Source: an uncultured Acidobacteriaceae bacterium (GTDB taxonomy: Bacteria > Acidobacteriota > Terriglobia > Terriglobales > Acidobacteriaceae). From it: 64,000 bases of DNA. A program made the position numbers and the translations under genes. A model generated the notes under the pieces. The model worked only from the letters and a program-made list of their open reading frames with translations. It was not told the origin of the DNA and searched no databases. This document shows positions 1 through 8,801 of this stretch, piece after piece. The stretch spans positions 1 through 64,000 of the forward strand of contig CAIMKZ010000105.1 of assembly GCA_903842065.1 (NCBI GenBank), written 5' to 3'. Numbering within the stretch: position 1 is the stretch's first letter; each line of letters begins with the position of its first letter.

Positions 1-19
1 CGCGTCCCATCGGGACGCG
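1..19. terminator. GC-rich hairpin at left edge
   Basis: Positions 1-8 pair perfectly with 12-19 around a 3-base loop (8-bp stem). It may be longer, since the window starts inside it. It could be the terminator of a gene left of the window. No U-run follows on the + strand. Confidence 0.4.
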
Positions 20-53
20 CGCCGACCCAATCCTCCCGTACAAGGCCGGGTGC

Positions 54-82
54 CCCCGGTCCCTCGCACTTAGGGACCGGGG
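54..82. terminator. 11-bp perfect hairpin
   Basis: Bases 54-64 are the exact reverse complement of 72-82, with a 7-base loop. The stem holds nine G-C pairs. Together with the hairpin at 1-19 it probably ends transcription of a gene lying outside the window. Confidence 0.5.
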
Positions 83-738
83 AGAGAACAACCTTCGACC
101 AGCCACATTCAACCCACCACCAAAACCCACCATCAACCCAAAGAATATCCACCACCTTGCCGGTTATTACCCCAAAAAGCGCATCATGGAATCCATGAGC
201 AGCCTTTTCCCCATATCGCGCCGGGCAGTGTCAGGGATGTCCCACGTCCCAAGTCCCACGAACCACGCACCACTTACTACCCATAACCCCTTTATTCCCG
301 GAACTTACAACCGCCATCCACGTAAGTCCTTTATTTCCTGCACTTACAATACGAAAAAGGTAACCAGTTTATTTTCATACTCTTACGCAATGCTTCCGCA
401 CGCTTCGCATTGCACGGTATTTCCCGCATACGCGCATGCTGATCTTGAATGAAGAAGAACAGGCCTCAATCCGACTCCCCCAAAATCCCGCACGGCACAG
501 CTCTGCAAAGCCCGAAATCGACACTAAGTCATTTAGAATGAGAAAAGACGACGAAAGTCGATGATTCTGGAATAGTTAGCTCAAAACAAAAAATCTAACT
601 CGTTGATTCCAATGGTCCACGACCCGAGATGCGGTGGGGGGGGATATAGCCTGTTTTCACTGGAATGGGTGCAAAGCCTGGCGGGTGTCTCTAAGCGCTC
701 TACACAGCGTCCCAAAGGGACCGGTTACCGCGCTCAAT
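83..738. other. intergenic region without a supported gene
   Basis: About 650 bases, C/A-rich at 90-330 and more AT-rich at 480-610. The only sizeable open frame (186-452) has a low-complexity Ser/Pro/His/Thr-rich translation, no ribosome-binding site and no family resemblance. No RNA gene or clear operator was recognised. Confidence 0.5.
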
Positions 739-1431
739 CTATCCGGCGTCAACCGCTGTCATGATCGTCAGCGTCTCGTCGAAGTGCTTCTGCATGCAAG
801 CCCTGGCCCGGGCCGCATCGCCCGCCTCGATGGCATCGACGATGACAGCATGGTTTTCGGCGGCCTTCAGCACGTCTTCCGGCCCGCGCCTCTTCTCGAG
901 TCCGGCCCGGATCGACTCTTTGATCGACTCGATCATCGCCCCGCAGACGATCTCGATCAACGGATTCCCGGTGGCTCCATGGATCACCCGATGGAACTCA
1001 AGATCGTGGCGGACAAACGAAGATGTCCTGTTGGCGGAATGTCTCATTCCCTCCACGGCTTCGTGCAGCCGCTTGATCTCCGCCGGAGTGCACCGCGCAG
1101 CCGCCAGTTCGGCAGCCGTTACTTCGAGAGCGGCGCGCAGCTCCAGAATCTGCCGGGAAGAGACCTGCTGCGTAGAAAGCGCATGAACCATCAAGTGGGT
1201 CAGAAAGGCGCTGTTCAGCGTTCCCACCCGAGGCGACCGGCCGTTCTCCTTCACCAGAATCCCGGCCACTTCGAGCGCACGGAAGGCCTCGCGGACCACG
1301 CCACGGCTGACTTCGAGTGCAGTGCTGGTCTTCAGCTCAGAGGGCAGCGTATCGCCCGATGAGAGCCGGTTCCTGCGAATGTGCTCGAGGATGTGGTCCG
1401 TAACGCGTAATGTGAGAGAGTTGGAAGCCAT
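739..1431 (-). CDS. GntR-family regulator, FadR/FCD subfamily
   Basis: A 230-residue transcription factor. Residues 1-70 form a winged helix-turn-helix (TLPSELKTSTALEVSRGVVREAFRALEVAGIL), with the serine-arginine turn typical of GntR recognition helices. Residues about 85-225 are an all-helical FCD ligand domain with the usual spaced Asp/His metal-binding set (HDLEFHRVIHGATGN, ENHAVIVDAIEAGD, KHFDE). FCD regulators commonly sense small organic acids and repress catabolic genes. It is transcribed away from the secreted SnoaL/cyclase pair, with a 142-base shared intergenic region, so that pair is the likeliest target. The ligand cannot be read from sequence. The ribosome-binding site before this ATG is weak. 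Confidence 0.9.
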   Translation of the reverse strand: MASNSLTLRVTDHILEHIRRNRLSSGDTLPSELKTSTALEVSRGVVREAFRALEVAGILVKENGRSPRVGTLNSAFLTHLMVHALSTQQVSSRQILELRAALEVTAAELAAARCTPAEIKRLHEAVEGMRHSANRTSSFVRHDLEFHRVIHGATGNPLIEIVCGAMIESIKESIRAGLEKRRGPEDVLKAAENHAVIVDAIEAGDAARARACMQKHFDETLTIMTAVDAG

Positions 1432-1573
1432 GGCATTTACTTCGGAACGCTGTATTTGAATCTATCACTCTGCCGGCCAGGCTTCCCAGGAAATGCACCG
1501 GGCGGTTTGACTACTTTGGGGACCGTAGTGAATCCTGATCTGTCCACTCTTCCCCGGACTCAAGGAGCTTTGA

Positions 1574-2074
1574 ATGAGTAAATCGTCGTTTGGCATCGGG
1601 GCCCTGATCGCCCTGGCCATAGTCATGTTCTTACTACCCACTGATGCATCGGCACAAACCTTCAAACTGCCACCCCAAAAGCCCCTGCCTACCCCGGAGC
1701 AGGTCGTCATCGAGCACTTTGCCGCTCTCAACTCCTGCAACTGGAACCGCATGATGGCCCAATACTCCGACGACATGATCTTCATGTCGAAGAACGGAGC
1801 CACCATCGAGGGCCGCGAGGCGATCGGGCAGATGTTCCAAAAGGCCCTTGCGCTGCCCGCAAAGGGCGGCCAGTGTGGCATGATCCTGATCCCGGAGAGA
1901 ACCGTCGTGGTGGGCAACACCGTCAACGTGATCTGGCGGGCCGAGGCGCCCTTCTTCGCCCAGCCCTACCGCGGCTCTGAGGCCTTTGAAACCCGCGACG
2001 GACTGCTCGCACTTCAGGTCACCACCTGGGACCCGTCCGCCATCAAGTACAAGAAGCCGGCCCCAAAGAGGTAG
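1574..2074 (+). CDS. secreted SnoaL/DUF4440-like protein
   Basis: A 166-residue protein with an N-terminal signal peptide (residues 1-27, ending ASA-Q). Residues about 43-155 form an NTF2-like fold: VIEHFAALNSCNWNRMMAQYSDDMIFM, then IEGREAIGQMFQ. This pattern is typical of SnoaL/ketosteroid-isomerase-like proteins. Some members are isomerases or polyketide cyclases, many have unknown function, and no catalytic pair can be assigned here. The start is set by AGGAG at 1563-1567. The stop lies 4 bases before the next gene, so the two are surely co-transcribed; both products are exported. Confidence 0.8.
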   Translation: MSKSSFGIGALIALAIVMFLLPTDASAQTFKLPPQKPLPTPEQVVIEHFAALNSCNWNRMMAQYSDDMIFMSKNGATIEGREAIGQMFQKALALPAKGGQCGMILIPERTVVVGNTVNVIWRAEAPFFAQPYRGSEAFETRDGLLALQVTTWDPSAIKYKKPAPKR

Positions 2075-2078
2075 AACG

Positions 2079-3080
2079 ATGAAGCGCATACTCCCCCTAC
2101 TGGCGGCAGCCTTTGCCGCCGGCATCCTCTCGCTGGCTCCGGCAACTACGGCGCAAAGCGCTAAACCTCCAGCCCCGCGCCAGAACCTGACCAAAGCCCA
2201 GTTCGACGAGGTCTTCAAGCAGGTCTCGAACTGGGGCCGCTGGGGCAACAGCGACCAGATGGGAACCCTCAACCTGATCACGCCCGCCGTGCGCCGCGAG
2301 GCCGCTAAGGAGGTGCGCGTGGGCGTCTCCGTCTCGCTGGCCCGAGACCTGAACCCCGAAAAGGCCGTCGACAACCCCGAGCCATTCCGCGACACCATGA
2401 ACCTTGGCGTCGACGACAAGTTCAACATGGACACCTACACGGTGAACTTCCACGGATTCGCCTTCAGCCACATCGACGCCCTCTCGCACACCTACTACGG
2501 AGACAAGCTCTACAACGGCTTCCCGGTCGCGAAGATCACCGCCTCCGGAGCCGGCGTTCTCGACACCGCGCTCTACCGCGACGGCATAATGACCCGCGGC
2601 GTGCTCATCGACATTCCCTGGCTGCGCGGACTTCCCTATCTCGAGACCAACGCTTTCATCACCGCCGCCGATCTCGACGCCTGGGAGGCTAAGACCGGCA
2701 TTCACATTCATGCGGGCGATGCTGTTGCCATCCGCACCGGCCGCTGGGCCTATCGCGACGCCAAAGGCCCCTGGGACATCTCCAGTGCTTCAGCCGGACT
2801 CGACCCCTCGGCGATAGTCTGGCTGCGCAAGCGCGACGCGGCAGTGCTGATCGGCGACGCCGCACACGATGCAATTCCTTCTGCGGTCGAAGGCGTGGAC
2901 TTCCCCATTCACGTGCTGGCGATTACTGCTATGGGTATGCCCATGGCCGACCAGTGCAACCTTGAGGACGTGGCGAAGGAAGCGCAGAAGCTCCACCGCT
3001 ATACCTTCCTGTTGACAGTCGCGCCGCCGCGCATCAAAGGCGGAACAGGTGCTCTGGCGAACCCGATAGCGACGTTCTGA
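2079..3080 (+). CDS. secreted cyclase-family (KynB-like) hydrolase
   Basis: 333 residues, starting at the ATG at 2079 that gives a signal peptide (MKRILPLLAAAFAAGILSLA). A longer upstream frame merely overlaps the preceding gene. The mature part matches the cyclase/kynurenine-formamidase-like family (PF04199 type). It has the metal-binding HxxxHxDxxxH-like segment HGFAFSHIDALSH, followed by a distal region with VLIGDAAHDAIPSAV. Known members hydrolyse amide, lactone or ester bonds using a divalent metal, or isatin in one subgroup. The substrate is unknown here. The close upstream SnoaL gene and the divergent FCD regulator suggest a small inducible extracytoplasmic module. Confidence 0.8.
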   Translation: MKRILPLLAAAFAAGILSLAPATTAQSAKPPAPRQNLTKAQFDEVFKQVSNWGRWGNSDQMGTLNLITPAVRREAAKEVRVGVSVSLARDLNPEKAVDNPEPFRDTMNLGVDDKFNMDTYTVNFHGFAFSHIDALSHTYYGDKLYNGFPVAKITASGAGVLDTALYRDGIMTRGVLIDIPWLRGLPYLETNAFITAADLDAWEAKTGIHIHAGDAVAIRTGRWAYRDAKGPWDISSASAGLDPSAIVWLRKRDAAVLIGDAAHDAIPSAVEGVDFPIHVLAITAMGMPMADQCNLEDVAKEAQKLHRYTFLLTVAPPRIKGGTGALANPIATF

Positions 3081-3108
3081 GGTGCATACGGCGGTTTGAG
3101 CTACACGC

Positions 3109-4494
3109 TCACTCCGCCGGCACGTGGAGCTCTTTCTCCCACGACGCCACTACGGCGCAGGCCATTCCGTTGCCGGCCACGTTCAACGCCGTCCGGAACA
3201 TGTCGAGCAGCGGGTCGATGCCAAGCAGCAGGACGATCGGAGCCACGGGGATATTGATTGCCGAAGCCGTGGCGAACAGAACCAGCGGCACCGCGCGCGG
3301 CACCCCAGCCACTCCCTTGCTGGCCAGGACAAGCACGGCAAGCAGGAATATCTGGCGCGAAAGCGAAAGATGAACTCCTCCGGCCTGCGCCGCGAAGATC
3401 GCAGCCATGGCAAGGTAGATGCTCGACCCGATGAGGTTGAAGCTGTACCCTAGCGGCACGACGAACGAGGTGATCCAGCGAGAAGCACCGAACTCCTCCA
3501 TCTTCTCCATCGTCATGGGCATCGCCGCCTCAGACGAGGCTGTCGCGAAGCCGACAGCAATAGGCTCGGCCATGGCGCTGACGAAGCGCCTGAGCGGGAT
3601 GCGGAAGGCCATCAGGATCGGTATCAGCACCAGGCCGATCATCACCACCATCGCAACCAGGAAGGTGGCGAACAACCGCACCAGCGGCAGCAAGGCCGAA
3701 AGCCCGGTTCCGCCTACAGCGGCGGCGATGGCCGCGCCCGCGGCCACTGGCGCGAGCATCATCACCATGCGCGTCAGCCGATACATGACTTCGGCCAGCG
3801 ACTGGCACAGCTCTACCAGCGGGCGCTTCTTTGTGTCGGCAAGCGCGCCCAGCGCCAGCCCGAAGAGGATTGAGAACACCGCGACCTGAAGGAACTGGTT
3901 CTGCGCAACGGCGGCGGCGATGTTCTCAGGGAAGAGACGGATCAGGAACTGCTGCCAGTTCTGCGCCTGCTCAACGCCGGCGACGGTTGGCGCCGCGGAT
4001 GCGGGTAACTGCACACCCCAACCCGGTCCGCCGAGGTCCATTGCGATCACGCCGAGAATCAGCCCGGCAGTTGTGGCAACCTCAAAGAAGAGGATCGCCT
4101 TCACCGCAACGCGGCCCACCGCGCGCATGGCGCTATGCCCGGCGATGCCGTTGACAATGGTGGCGAACAGCAGCGGCGCAACAACCATCCTGACCAGACG
4201 AAGGAACAGCTCAGCCAGAAAGCGGGACTTGAGCGCCATGTCTGGCGCCCAAGCGCCCAGTTCCACGCCGGCCAGAATCCCCCAAAGCGTCCACTTGGTG
4301 AGCGAGGGCCTTCGCGCCGCATCCAAGCCGACCAGAACCACTCCGGCCAAGCGCAGCGCGCGTCCCGGCTCATCCCAGTGCGCCAGACCGGCAATCAGTC
4401 CAGCCGCCCAGAGCAGCGCGCCAACCCACGGAAAGGCGCGCAGCAACAGATTGCCATCGCCCGAGTCAGGCGTTGTCTTCGCGGTATCGCTCAC
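3109..4494 (-). CDS. dicarboxylate/amino acid:cation symporter (DAACS)
   Basis: A 461-residue polytopic membrane protein of the GltP/DctA family. It shows the serine-rich re-entrant region (IAVGFATASSEAAMPMTMEKMEEFG) and the PLGYSFNLIGSSIYLAMAAIFAAQAG helix that replaces the more usual FNLDG-T sequence. Such carriers take up C4-dicarboxylates, glutamate or aspartate with H+ or Na+. The N-terminus carries two extra helices before the conserved KSRFLAELFLRLVRMVVAPLLFATI segment. It converges with the cyclase gene on its left and faces the cupin gene 37 bases upstream, on the same strand. The substrate is not inferable; dicarboxylates would fit an organic-acid catabolic region. Confidence 0.88.
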   Translation of the reverse strand: MSDTAKTTPDSGDGNLLLRAFPWVGALLWAAGLIAGLAHWDEPGRALRLAGVVLVGLDAARRPSLTKWTLWGILAGVELGAWAPDMALKSRFLAELFLRLVRMVVAPLLFATIVNGIAGHSAMRAVGRVAVKAILFFEVATTAGLILGVIAMDLGGPGWGVQLPASAAPTVAGVEQAQNWQQFLIRLFPENIAAAVAQNQFLQVAVFSILFGLALGALADTKKRPLVELCQSLAEVMYRLTRMVMMLAPVAAGAAIAAAVGGTGLSALLPLVRLFATFLVAMVVMIGLVLIPILMAFRIPLRRFVSAMAEPIAVGFATASSEAAMPMTMEKMEEFGASRWITSFVVPLGYSFNLIGSSIYLAMAAIFAAQAGGVHLSLSRQIFLLAVLVLASKGVAGVPRAVPLVLFATASAINIPVAPIVLLLGIDPLLDMFRTALNVAGNGMACAVVASWEKELHVPAE

Positions 4495-4531
4495 GAGCCT
4501 ACCTTATCACCCGAGGTACTGCACTCAGCGG

Positions 4532-5515
4532 CTACTTGAGCGGCCTGCCCGCTATCGTAGCTGCCTGCGTATCGCGGGAGAGGTTCGGGTTGCTGGCGAA
4601 TGCCGAAGGTATAGTCTGCGGGCGAGGAGGCGTATTGGGCCGCTGCGGGCCGCGGGCGAAGTAGAGCCACCACTCAACCTTGTCCTTGCTCACGTTGATG
4701 TTCGAGTGGTCGGTCTTGCCGGTCGGCGGAACCAGATAGGCTTCGTCCTGGTCCATCTCGCGCAGGTCGCTCCCGATCAGGATCGGAATCGTACCCGGCG
4801 TGATCTTGGTCCACACCTCCTCAGTTCCCGGAGTGTGGCTATGCGGCTGCGAGACGGCCCACGGCTGCAGCATCACCGTGTAGATGCGCTCGCCCTGAAG
4901 CAGACCATCGGCAGCGCCGAAGATGCAGCGCGAGGTGTTGTTCCAGTGCGCGTTCTCTTCGCACCAGGACAGCAGGCGAGAGTCGCGGACAATCAGTTCG
5001 TGCTTGGCATCCGGTCCAGCGGTCCACTGGAGCATGAGCAGCTTCAGCGGAGCGTCCTGCGAGGTGTTGATGAGCCTGTGCGCGACGCCCGGCGGAACCA
5101 GAATGGCGATGTCGGCGCGGAGGTCCCAGTACTGCTTGCCGTCGTCGAGCCTTCCCTGCCCGCTCTTGACGTAGAAGAAGTATGCGTCGGGATAGGTCTC
5201 AAGCGGGGTCTGCGAGCCAGGAAGCAAGTCGGCAGTGGCCAGCAGCTTGCGGTACTCCAATACCCTGCCCTGCGGCCCGGGATTGTTCGGATCGCCCGCG
5301 CCCAGGATCTCGTGGGTCAGCAGCGTGCCGTGAGAGAGATGCACGGGGCTGTTCTTCGGCTGGCCGAGGAAGCGGTCCACCGAGACGCCCTCTTTCTCGT
5401 TCAGACCGACCAGTTGCACGCGCTCCGGCGCGGCGGCGGGAGAGGGAGCAGTCACGGGCGCCTGTGCGGCGGCGATCACGGAAGCAGAGAGCAGGGCAAG
5501 CAGGAGGCTTTTCAT
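4532..5515 (-). CDS. secreted two-domain cupin protein
   Basis: 327 residues from the ATG at 5515, which is preceded by AGGGG and gives a signal peptide (MKSLLLALLSASVIAAAQA). Two cupin folds are visible. One centres on residues about 130-185 (GQGRLDDGKQYWDLR... VPPGVAHRLIN). The second, about 215-300, has the better preserved metal-site signature (QPHSHTPGTEEVW, then VPPTGKTDHSN). Bicupins of this kind include dioxygenases, isomerases and decarboxylases; nothing here fixes the reaction. It shares strand and close spacing with the DAACS gene (37 bases). The N-terminal 92 codons of the longer open frame lack coding features and are left out. Confidence 0.78.
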   Translation of the reverse strand: MKSLLLALLSASVIAAAQAPVTAPSPAAAPERVQLVGLNEKEGVSVDRFLGQPKNSPVHLSHGTLLTHEILGAGDPNNPGPQGRVLEYRKLLATADLLPGSQTPLETYPDAYFFYVKSGQGRLDDGKQYWDLRADIAILVPPGVAHRLINTSQDAPLKLLMLQWTAGPDAKHELIVRDSRLLSWCEENAHWNNTSRCIFGAADGLLQGERIYTVMLQPWAVSQPHSHTPGTEEVWTKITPGTIPILIGSDLREMDQDEAYLVPPTGKTDHSNINVSKDKVEWWLYFARGPQRPNTPPRPQTIPSAFASNPNLSRDTQAATIAGRPLK

Positions 5516-5707
5516 GGGATTCCCCTTTGGATGGTGTGGCTTATGCGCTGCGAGAAAGACGTGCACCACAGCGCTAGATTCCAGTCGCCTAAACGATACC
5601 ATGCTGGCAGCAACCTCGCGCAAGATGGGTGGCGTTAGTCCTTGACGCTCCCCGGAGCCGTTGCTACGATTCAGTTGCTCGCAGGAATAATCGGAAGGAC
5701 TCCGCCA

Positions 5708-6718
5708 ATGAAGAAGCTTGCCACCCTCGTCATCTGCTTTGCAGCCGCCATGCTCTCCGCCCAGCCTCAACCGCCCAAGGCTGAGATTCACAACAAGCAG
5801 CTAAAGCTCACTGTCTTTCTGCCCGGCGAAAACCAGTTCTACAAGGGTGTACGGTTCGATTGGGGCGGCTGGATCGGCGACCTTGAGTTTGCCGGCCATC
5901 ATCTCTACAAGCCCTGGTTTGTTGGCGTCGATCCGGCGGAACGCGACGTCGCCTTCCGCCCAGCGGGTATCTTCGTCGGCCCCAACACCGCCATGACAGG
6001 CCCTGCCGAGGAGTTCCAGACTCCGATTGGCTACGACACGGCCAAACCCGGCGAGACGTTTCTGAAGGTCGGCGTCGGCATCCTGCGCAAGACCAACGAC
6101 GACAAGTACTTCTTCGGCTCGCACTTCGACATCGTAGATGGCGGCAAGTGGACTGTAAAGAAGACCGCGAATTCGATCACGGCCACGCAAGTACTGGGCG
6201 GTCCGGACAAGGACTACGGCTACATTTACACCAAGACCATTCGGCTGGTGGGCGACACGAGCCAGCTCGTCATCGAGCACTCGCTGAAGAACACCGGCAA
6301 GCTGCCGCTCTCGACGCGCGTCTACAGCCACAACTTCCTCACTATCGACGGACTTGGGGTTGGACCGGACTACTCGGTTACCGCAGCCTACGATATTCAC
6401 CCAACGCGCCCGACCGACCCGAAGATCGTTCATATCGACGGCAAAACGGGAACCTTCCTGGTTGCGCTCAAGGACGGCGACCACGGCACATTTGGACTTG
6501 AAGGCTACGGCCCCGACGCTAAGGACTACGACTACACGGTGAAAAACTCTGCCGCGCACCTGGCGGTGCACATCGTTGGCAATCGGCCGGTAGTGAACGC
6601 AATGGTCTGGTCAATTCGCAGCATTCTTGCCGTTGAGCCTTTCGTCGCTGTCCAGGCCGATCCCGGCAAAGATTTCACCTGGAGCTACACCTACACGTAC
6701 AGCGCGGTTACCAAGTAG
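5708..6718 (+). CDS. secreted galactose-mutarotase-fold protein, function unknown
   Basis: 336 residues from the ATG at 5708, chosen because it begins a signal peptide (MKKLATLVICFAAAMLSAQ). The rest looks like a beta-rich aldose-1-epimerase/mutarotase-superfamily domain (VRFDWGGWIGDLEF..., HSLKNTGKLPLSTRVYSHNF, FGLEGYG). The PSHNF-like YSHNF segment and the order of beta motifs resemble that fold. The paired catalytic His/Glu of true galactose mutarotase cannot be assigned confidently. A sugar-epimerase or carbohydrate-binding role is possible but not shown. A strong hairpin at 6746-6778 ends the transcript. Confidence 0.6.
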   Translation: MKKLATLVICFAAAMLSAQPQPPKAEIHNKQLKLTVFLPGENQFYKGVRFDWGGWIGDLEFAGHHLYKPWFVGVDPAERDVAFRPAGIFVGPNTAMTGPAEEFQTPIGYDTAKPGETFLKVGVGILRKTNDDKYFFGSHFDIVDGGKWTVKKTANSITATQVLGGPDKDYGYIYTKTIRLVGDTSQLVIEHSLKNTGKLPLSTRVYSHNFLTIDGLGVGPDYSVTAAYDIHPTRPTDPKIVHIDGKTGTFLVALKDGDHGTFGLEGYGPDAKDYDYTVKNSAAHLAVHIVGNRPVVNAMVWSIRSILAVEPFVAVQADPGKDFTWSYTYTYSAVTK

Positions 6719-6745
6719 CCTCCGCGCCCGATCCACAACACATGG

Positions 6746-6778
6746 AAAGAGCGTCCGGACGGCTTTCGGGCGCTCTTT
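6746..6778 (+). terminator. rho-independent-like terminator
   Basis: Bases 6746-6757 pair with 6767-6778 over 12 bp with one G-T wobble and a 9-base loop. The arms are A-rich on the left and T-rich on the right (ending CTCTTT). It lies 27 bases after the mutarotase-like gene. Confidence 0.75.
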
Positions 6779-6818
6779 GTCTTAGGGTCTGCGGTCGCAT
6801 AACTCACAGAGGAAACAT

Positions 6819-7556
6819 ATGAAGAGACTGTTTACCTTTACCTTGATCTTCGCAGCGCTAATCAGCGTGCTTCTCTTCGCGCCGCGGATTGCAAAGCCCG
6901 CCCATGCATCCGACGCGCTCATCGAAGGCTTCAAGCAAGTCGAAGTTGCTTCTGTTGCTGACGCCATGGAGCAACTGTACGGCAAGAAGATATACATGTC
7001 GCACTCCATGCGCCCGCTGTTCGCCACCAAATTCGCCGGGCCAGCGGTCACCGTAATGCTCAAGAAGGAAGAGCACAACGAGGGCTCGAAGGCGCAGCAG
7101 GGGATGCTGGACCTGATCGACACCTCGCCTGAGGGCTCGGTCTACGTGATGGTGCTTGAGGATGGACTCGATTACGCCGGCGTCGGCGGACTGATGGCGA
7201 CAACGATGAAGGTGCGCGGCTTTGCCGGCGCGGTTGTGGATGGCAGCATTCGCGATCTTCCCCAGATTCAGCGGATACAGTTCCCTATCTTCAGCCGCGG
7301 CGTCGTTCCGTCAACGACCGTCAATCACTTCCGCGTAGTCGGAACAAATATTCCAGTCACATGCGACGGCGTGCACGTTGAGCAGAACGACATCGTTGTA
7401 GCTGACCAGGACGGCGTAGCCGTAGTTCCACGAGCGCAGGCCGAAGCGGTTCTCAAGAAGGCGCAGGAACTGGACTTCGCGGAACACTCGACGTTCCCGT
7501 TGATCGAGAAGTTGAAATCGATCCGCGAGGCGATTGCGAAGTTCGGCCGAATCTAA
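6819..7556 (+). CDS. exported RraA-fold / HMG-CHA aldolase-like protein
   Basis: 245 residues, with ribosome-binding sequence AGGA before the ATG. Residues 1-30 form a signal or anchor sequence. The rest is the RraA/4-hydroxy-4-methyl-2-oxoglutarate aldolase fold (VASVADAMEQLYG, VGGLMATTMKVRGFAGAVVDGSIRD, FPIFSRGVVPSTT). Aldolases of this family carry a G-x20-R-D-x2-E/D signature for Mg2+ and substrate. Here R145-D146 are present but the last acidic residue is Gln149, and the protein is predicted to be outside the cytoplasm. It may therefore not be the cytoplasmic 4-carboxy-4-hydroxy-2-oxoadipate aldolase that the LigJ-type gene further on would need. Confidence 0.8.
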   Translation: MKRLFTFTLIFAALISVLLFAPRIAKPAHASDALIEGFKQVEVASVADAMEQLYGKKIYMSHSMRPLFATKFAGPAVTVMLKKEEHNEGSKAQQGMLDLIDTSPEGSVYVMVLEDGLDYAGVGGLMATTMKVRGFAGAVVDGSIRDLPQIQRIQFPIFSRGVVPSTTVNHFRVVGTNIPVTCDGVHVEQNDIVVADQDGVAVVPRAQAEAVLKKAQELDFAEHSTFPLIEKLKSIREAIAKFGRI

Positions 7557-7601
7557 GCGGCGCCCATTATCCGCGCCGGATGCTTTCGTATTGTTAACTC
7601 C

Positions 7602-8735
7602 ATGCTGATACTCATATCGATCCTCGCCTTAGCCGTCTGGATATACCTGATTGGGTTTCACGGCCATTTCTGGCACTCCGGACCCGTGCTCGCAGGCGGT
7701 ACACCCGCTGGAAATGCGGGAGTGACGGTAATTGTTCCTGCGCGCAATGAGGCCGAGAATATTCGCGCGTGCATCGCTTCCCTTCTTTCGCAGGACTATT
7801 CGGATCCGCTCGCAATCCTGCTGGTCGATGACAACAGTACGGACGGCACCGGCGATATCGCAGCGGCTCTTTGCGCGGATGAAAGATTGACTAATATCAC
7901 GGGCCAACCCCTGGCTTCCGGCTGGAGCGGCAAGCTCTGGGCGGTTCATCAAGGGCTTTGTCACGAGAAGGCGCGGTCTGCCGATTACATCCTGCTGACC
8001 GACGCGGATATAGAACACCAGCCTGGCCATATCTCGTCGCTAGTTGCGAAGGCCGAGGCCGAAGGGCTCGATCTGGTATCGGAGATGGTCCACCTGCACT
8101 GCGCGACGTCAGCGGAACGCGCGCTCATCCCAGCTTTCGTCTTCTTCTTCCAGATGCTCTACCCCTTCGCGTGGACGGCAGACCAATCCAGGCGTACGGC
8201 AGGTGCGGCCGGGGGAACCATGCTTGTCTCAAGAGCTGCGCTCGCGCGCATCGAAGGCGTATCGCGCATCCGCGGCCAGCTCATCGATGACTGTGCGCTG
8301 GCTCGCGAGATCAAGTCCACAGGAGGCCACATCTGGCTGGGTCACTCAACGCGCGCAGCATCTCTCCGCGTCTACGCTGATTGGCGCGAAGTCTGGAACA
8401 TGATCGCCCGCACCGCTTTTGTCCAGTTACGCAACTCGTTGTTGATGCTTGCCGGGTGCATCCTGGGAATGGCGCTTGTCTACTGCGCTCCGCCAGTGCT
8501 TGCTCTGGCGGCACATGGGCTACCGCGTACATTAGGTGCGCTTGCCTGGTTGGGGATGGCATTGGCTTTTCAGCCGACGCTGCGCCGCTACAGGCGCTCG
8601 CCGCTCTGGGGCATCGCACTGCCCTCGATCGGATTGTTCTATCTCTTCGCAACCGTGGCATCTGCTGTGCGTCACTATGCAGGCCGTGGAGGCGGATGGA
8701 AGGACCGTGTGTACCCTGAGACGTCTACCAGATAA
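7602..8735 (+). CDS. hpnB: hopanoid-associated glycosyltransferase HpnB
   Basis: 377 residues. An N-terminal membrane helix (MLILISILALAVWIYLIG) is followed by a family 2 glycosyltransferase domain: VTVIVPARNEAENIRACIASLL, ILLVDDNSTDGT, TDADIEH (DxD-type), LIDDCALA. C-terminal membrane helices span about 280-360. The run WSGKLWAVHQG... AFVFFFQMLYPFAW is characteristic of HpnB, which is linked to extended hopanoid biosynthesis in hopanoid producers. Length matches the family. No other hpn or shc gene is in the window, so it stands alone here. It converges with the MFS gene at 8802. Confidence 0.88.
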   Translation: MLILISILALAVWIYLIGFHGHFWHSGPVLAGGTPAGNAGVTVIVPARNEAENIRACIASLLSQDYSDPLAILLVDDNSTDGTGDIAAALCADERLTNITGQPLASGWSGKLWAVHQGLCHEKARSADYILLTDADIEHQPGHISSLVAKAEAEGLDLVSEMVHLHCATSAERALIPAFVFFFQMLYPFAWTADQSRRTAGAAGGTMLVSRAALARIEGVSRIRGQLIDDCALAREIKSTGGHIWLGHSTRAASLRVYADWREVWNMIARTAFVQLRNSLLMLAGCILGMALVYCAPPVLALAAHGLPRTLGALAWLGMALAFQPTLRRYRRSPLWGIALPSIGLFYLFATVASAVRHYAGRGGGWKDRVYPETSTR

Positions 8736-8801
8736 CGACTCTGGCGCTGTCCGCTTTCGTCGTCAATGCCAGCGGCTATCAGAGTTGTGCTGGATGTACG
8801 C

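Noticed and set aside
186-452. 88-codon open frame on the + strand
   Set aside because: Low-complexity composition, no ribosome-binding site, no family resemblance; lies in a C/A-rich non-coding stretch.
1510-1529. ACTAC-N10-GTAGT as operator of the FCD regulator
   Set aside because: Arms of five bases with a ten-base spacer do not match the FadR-type consensus and could be chance.
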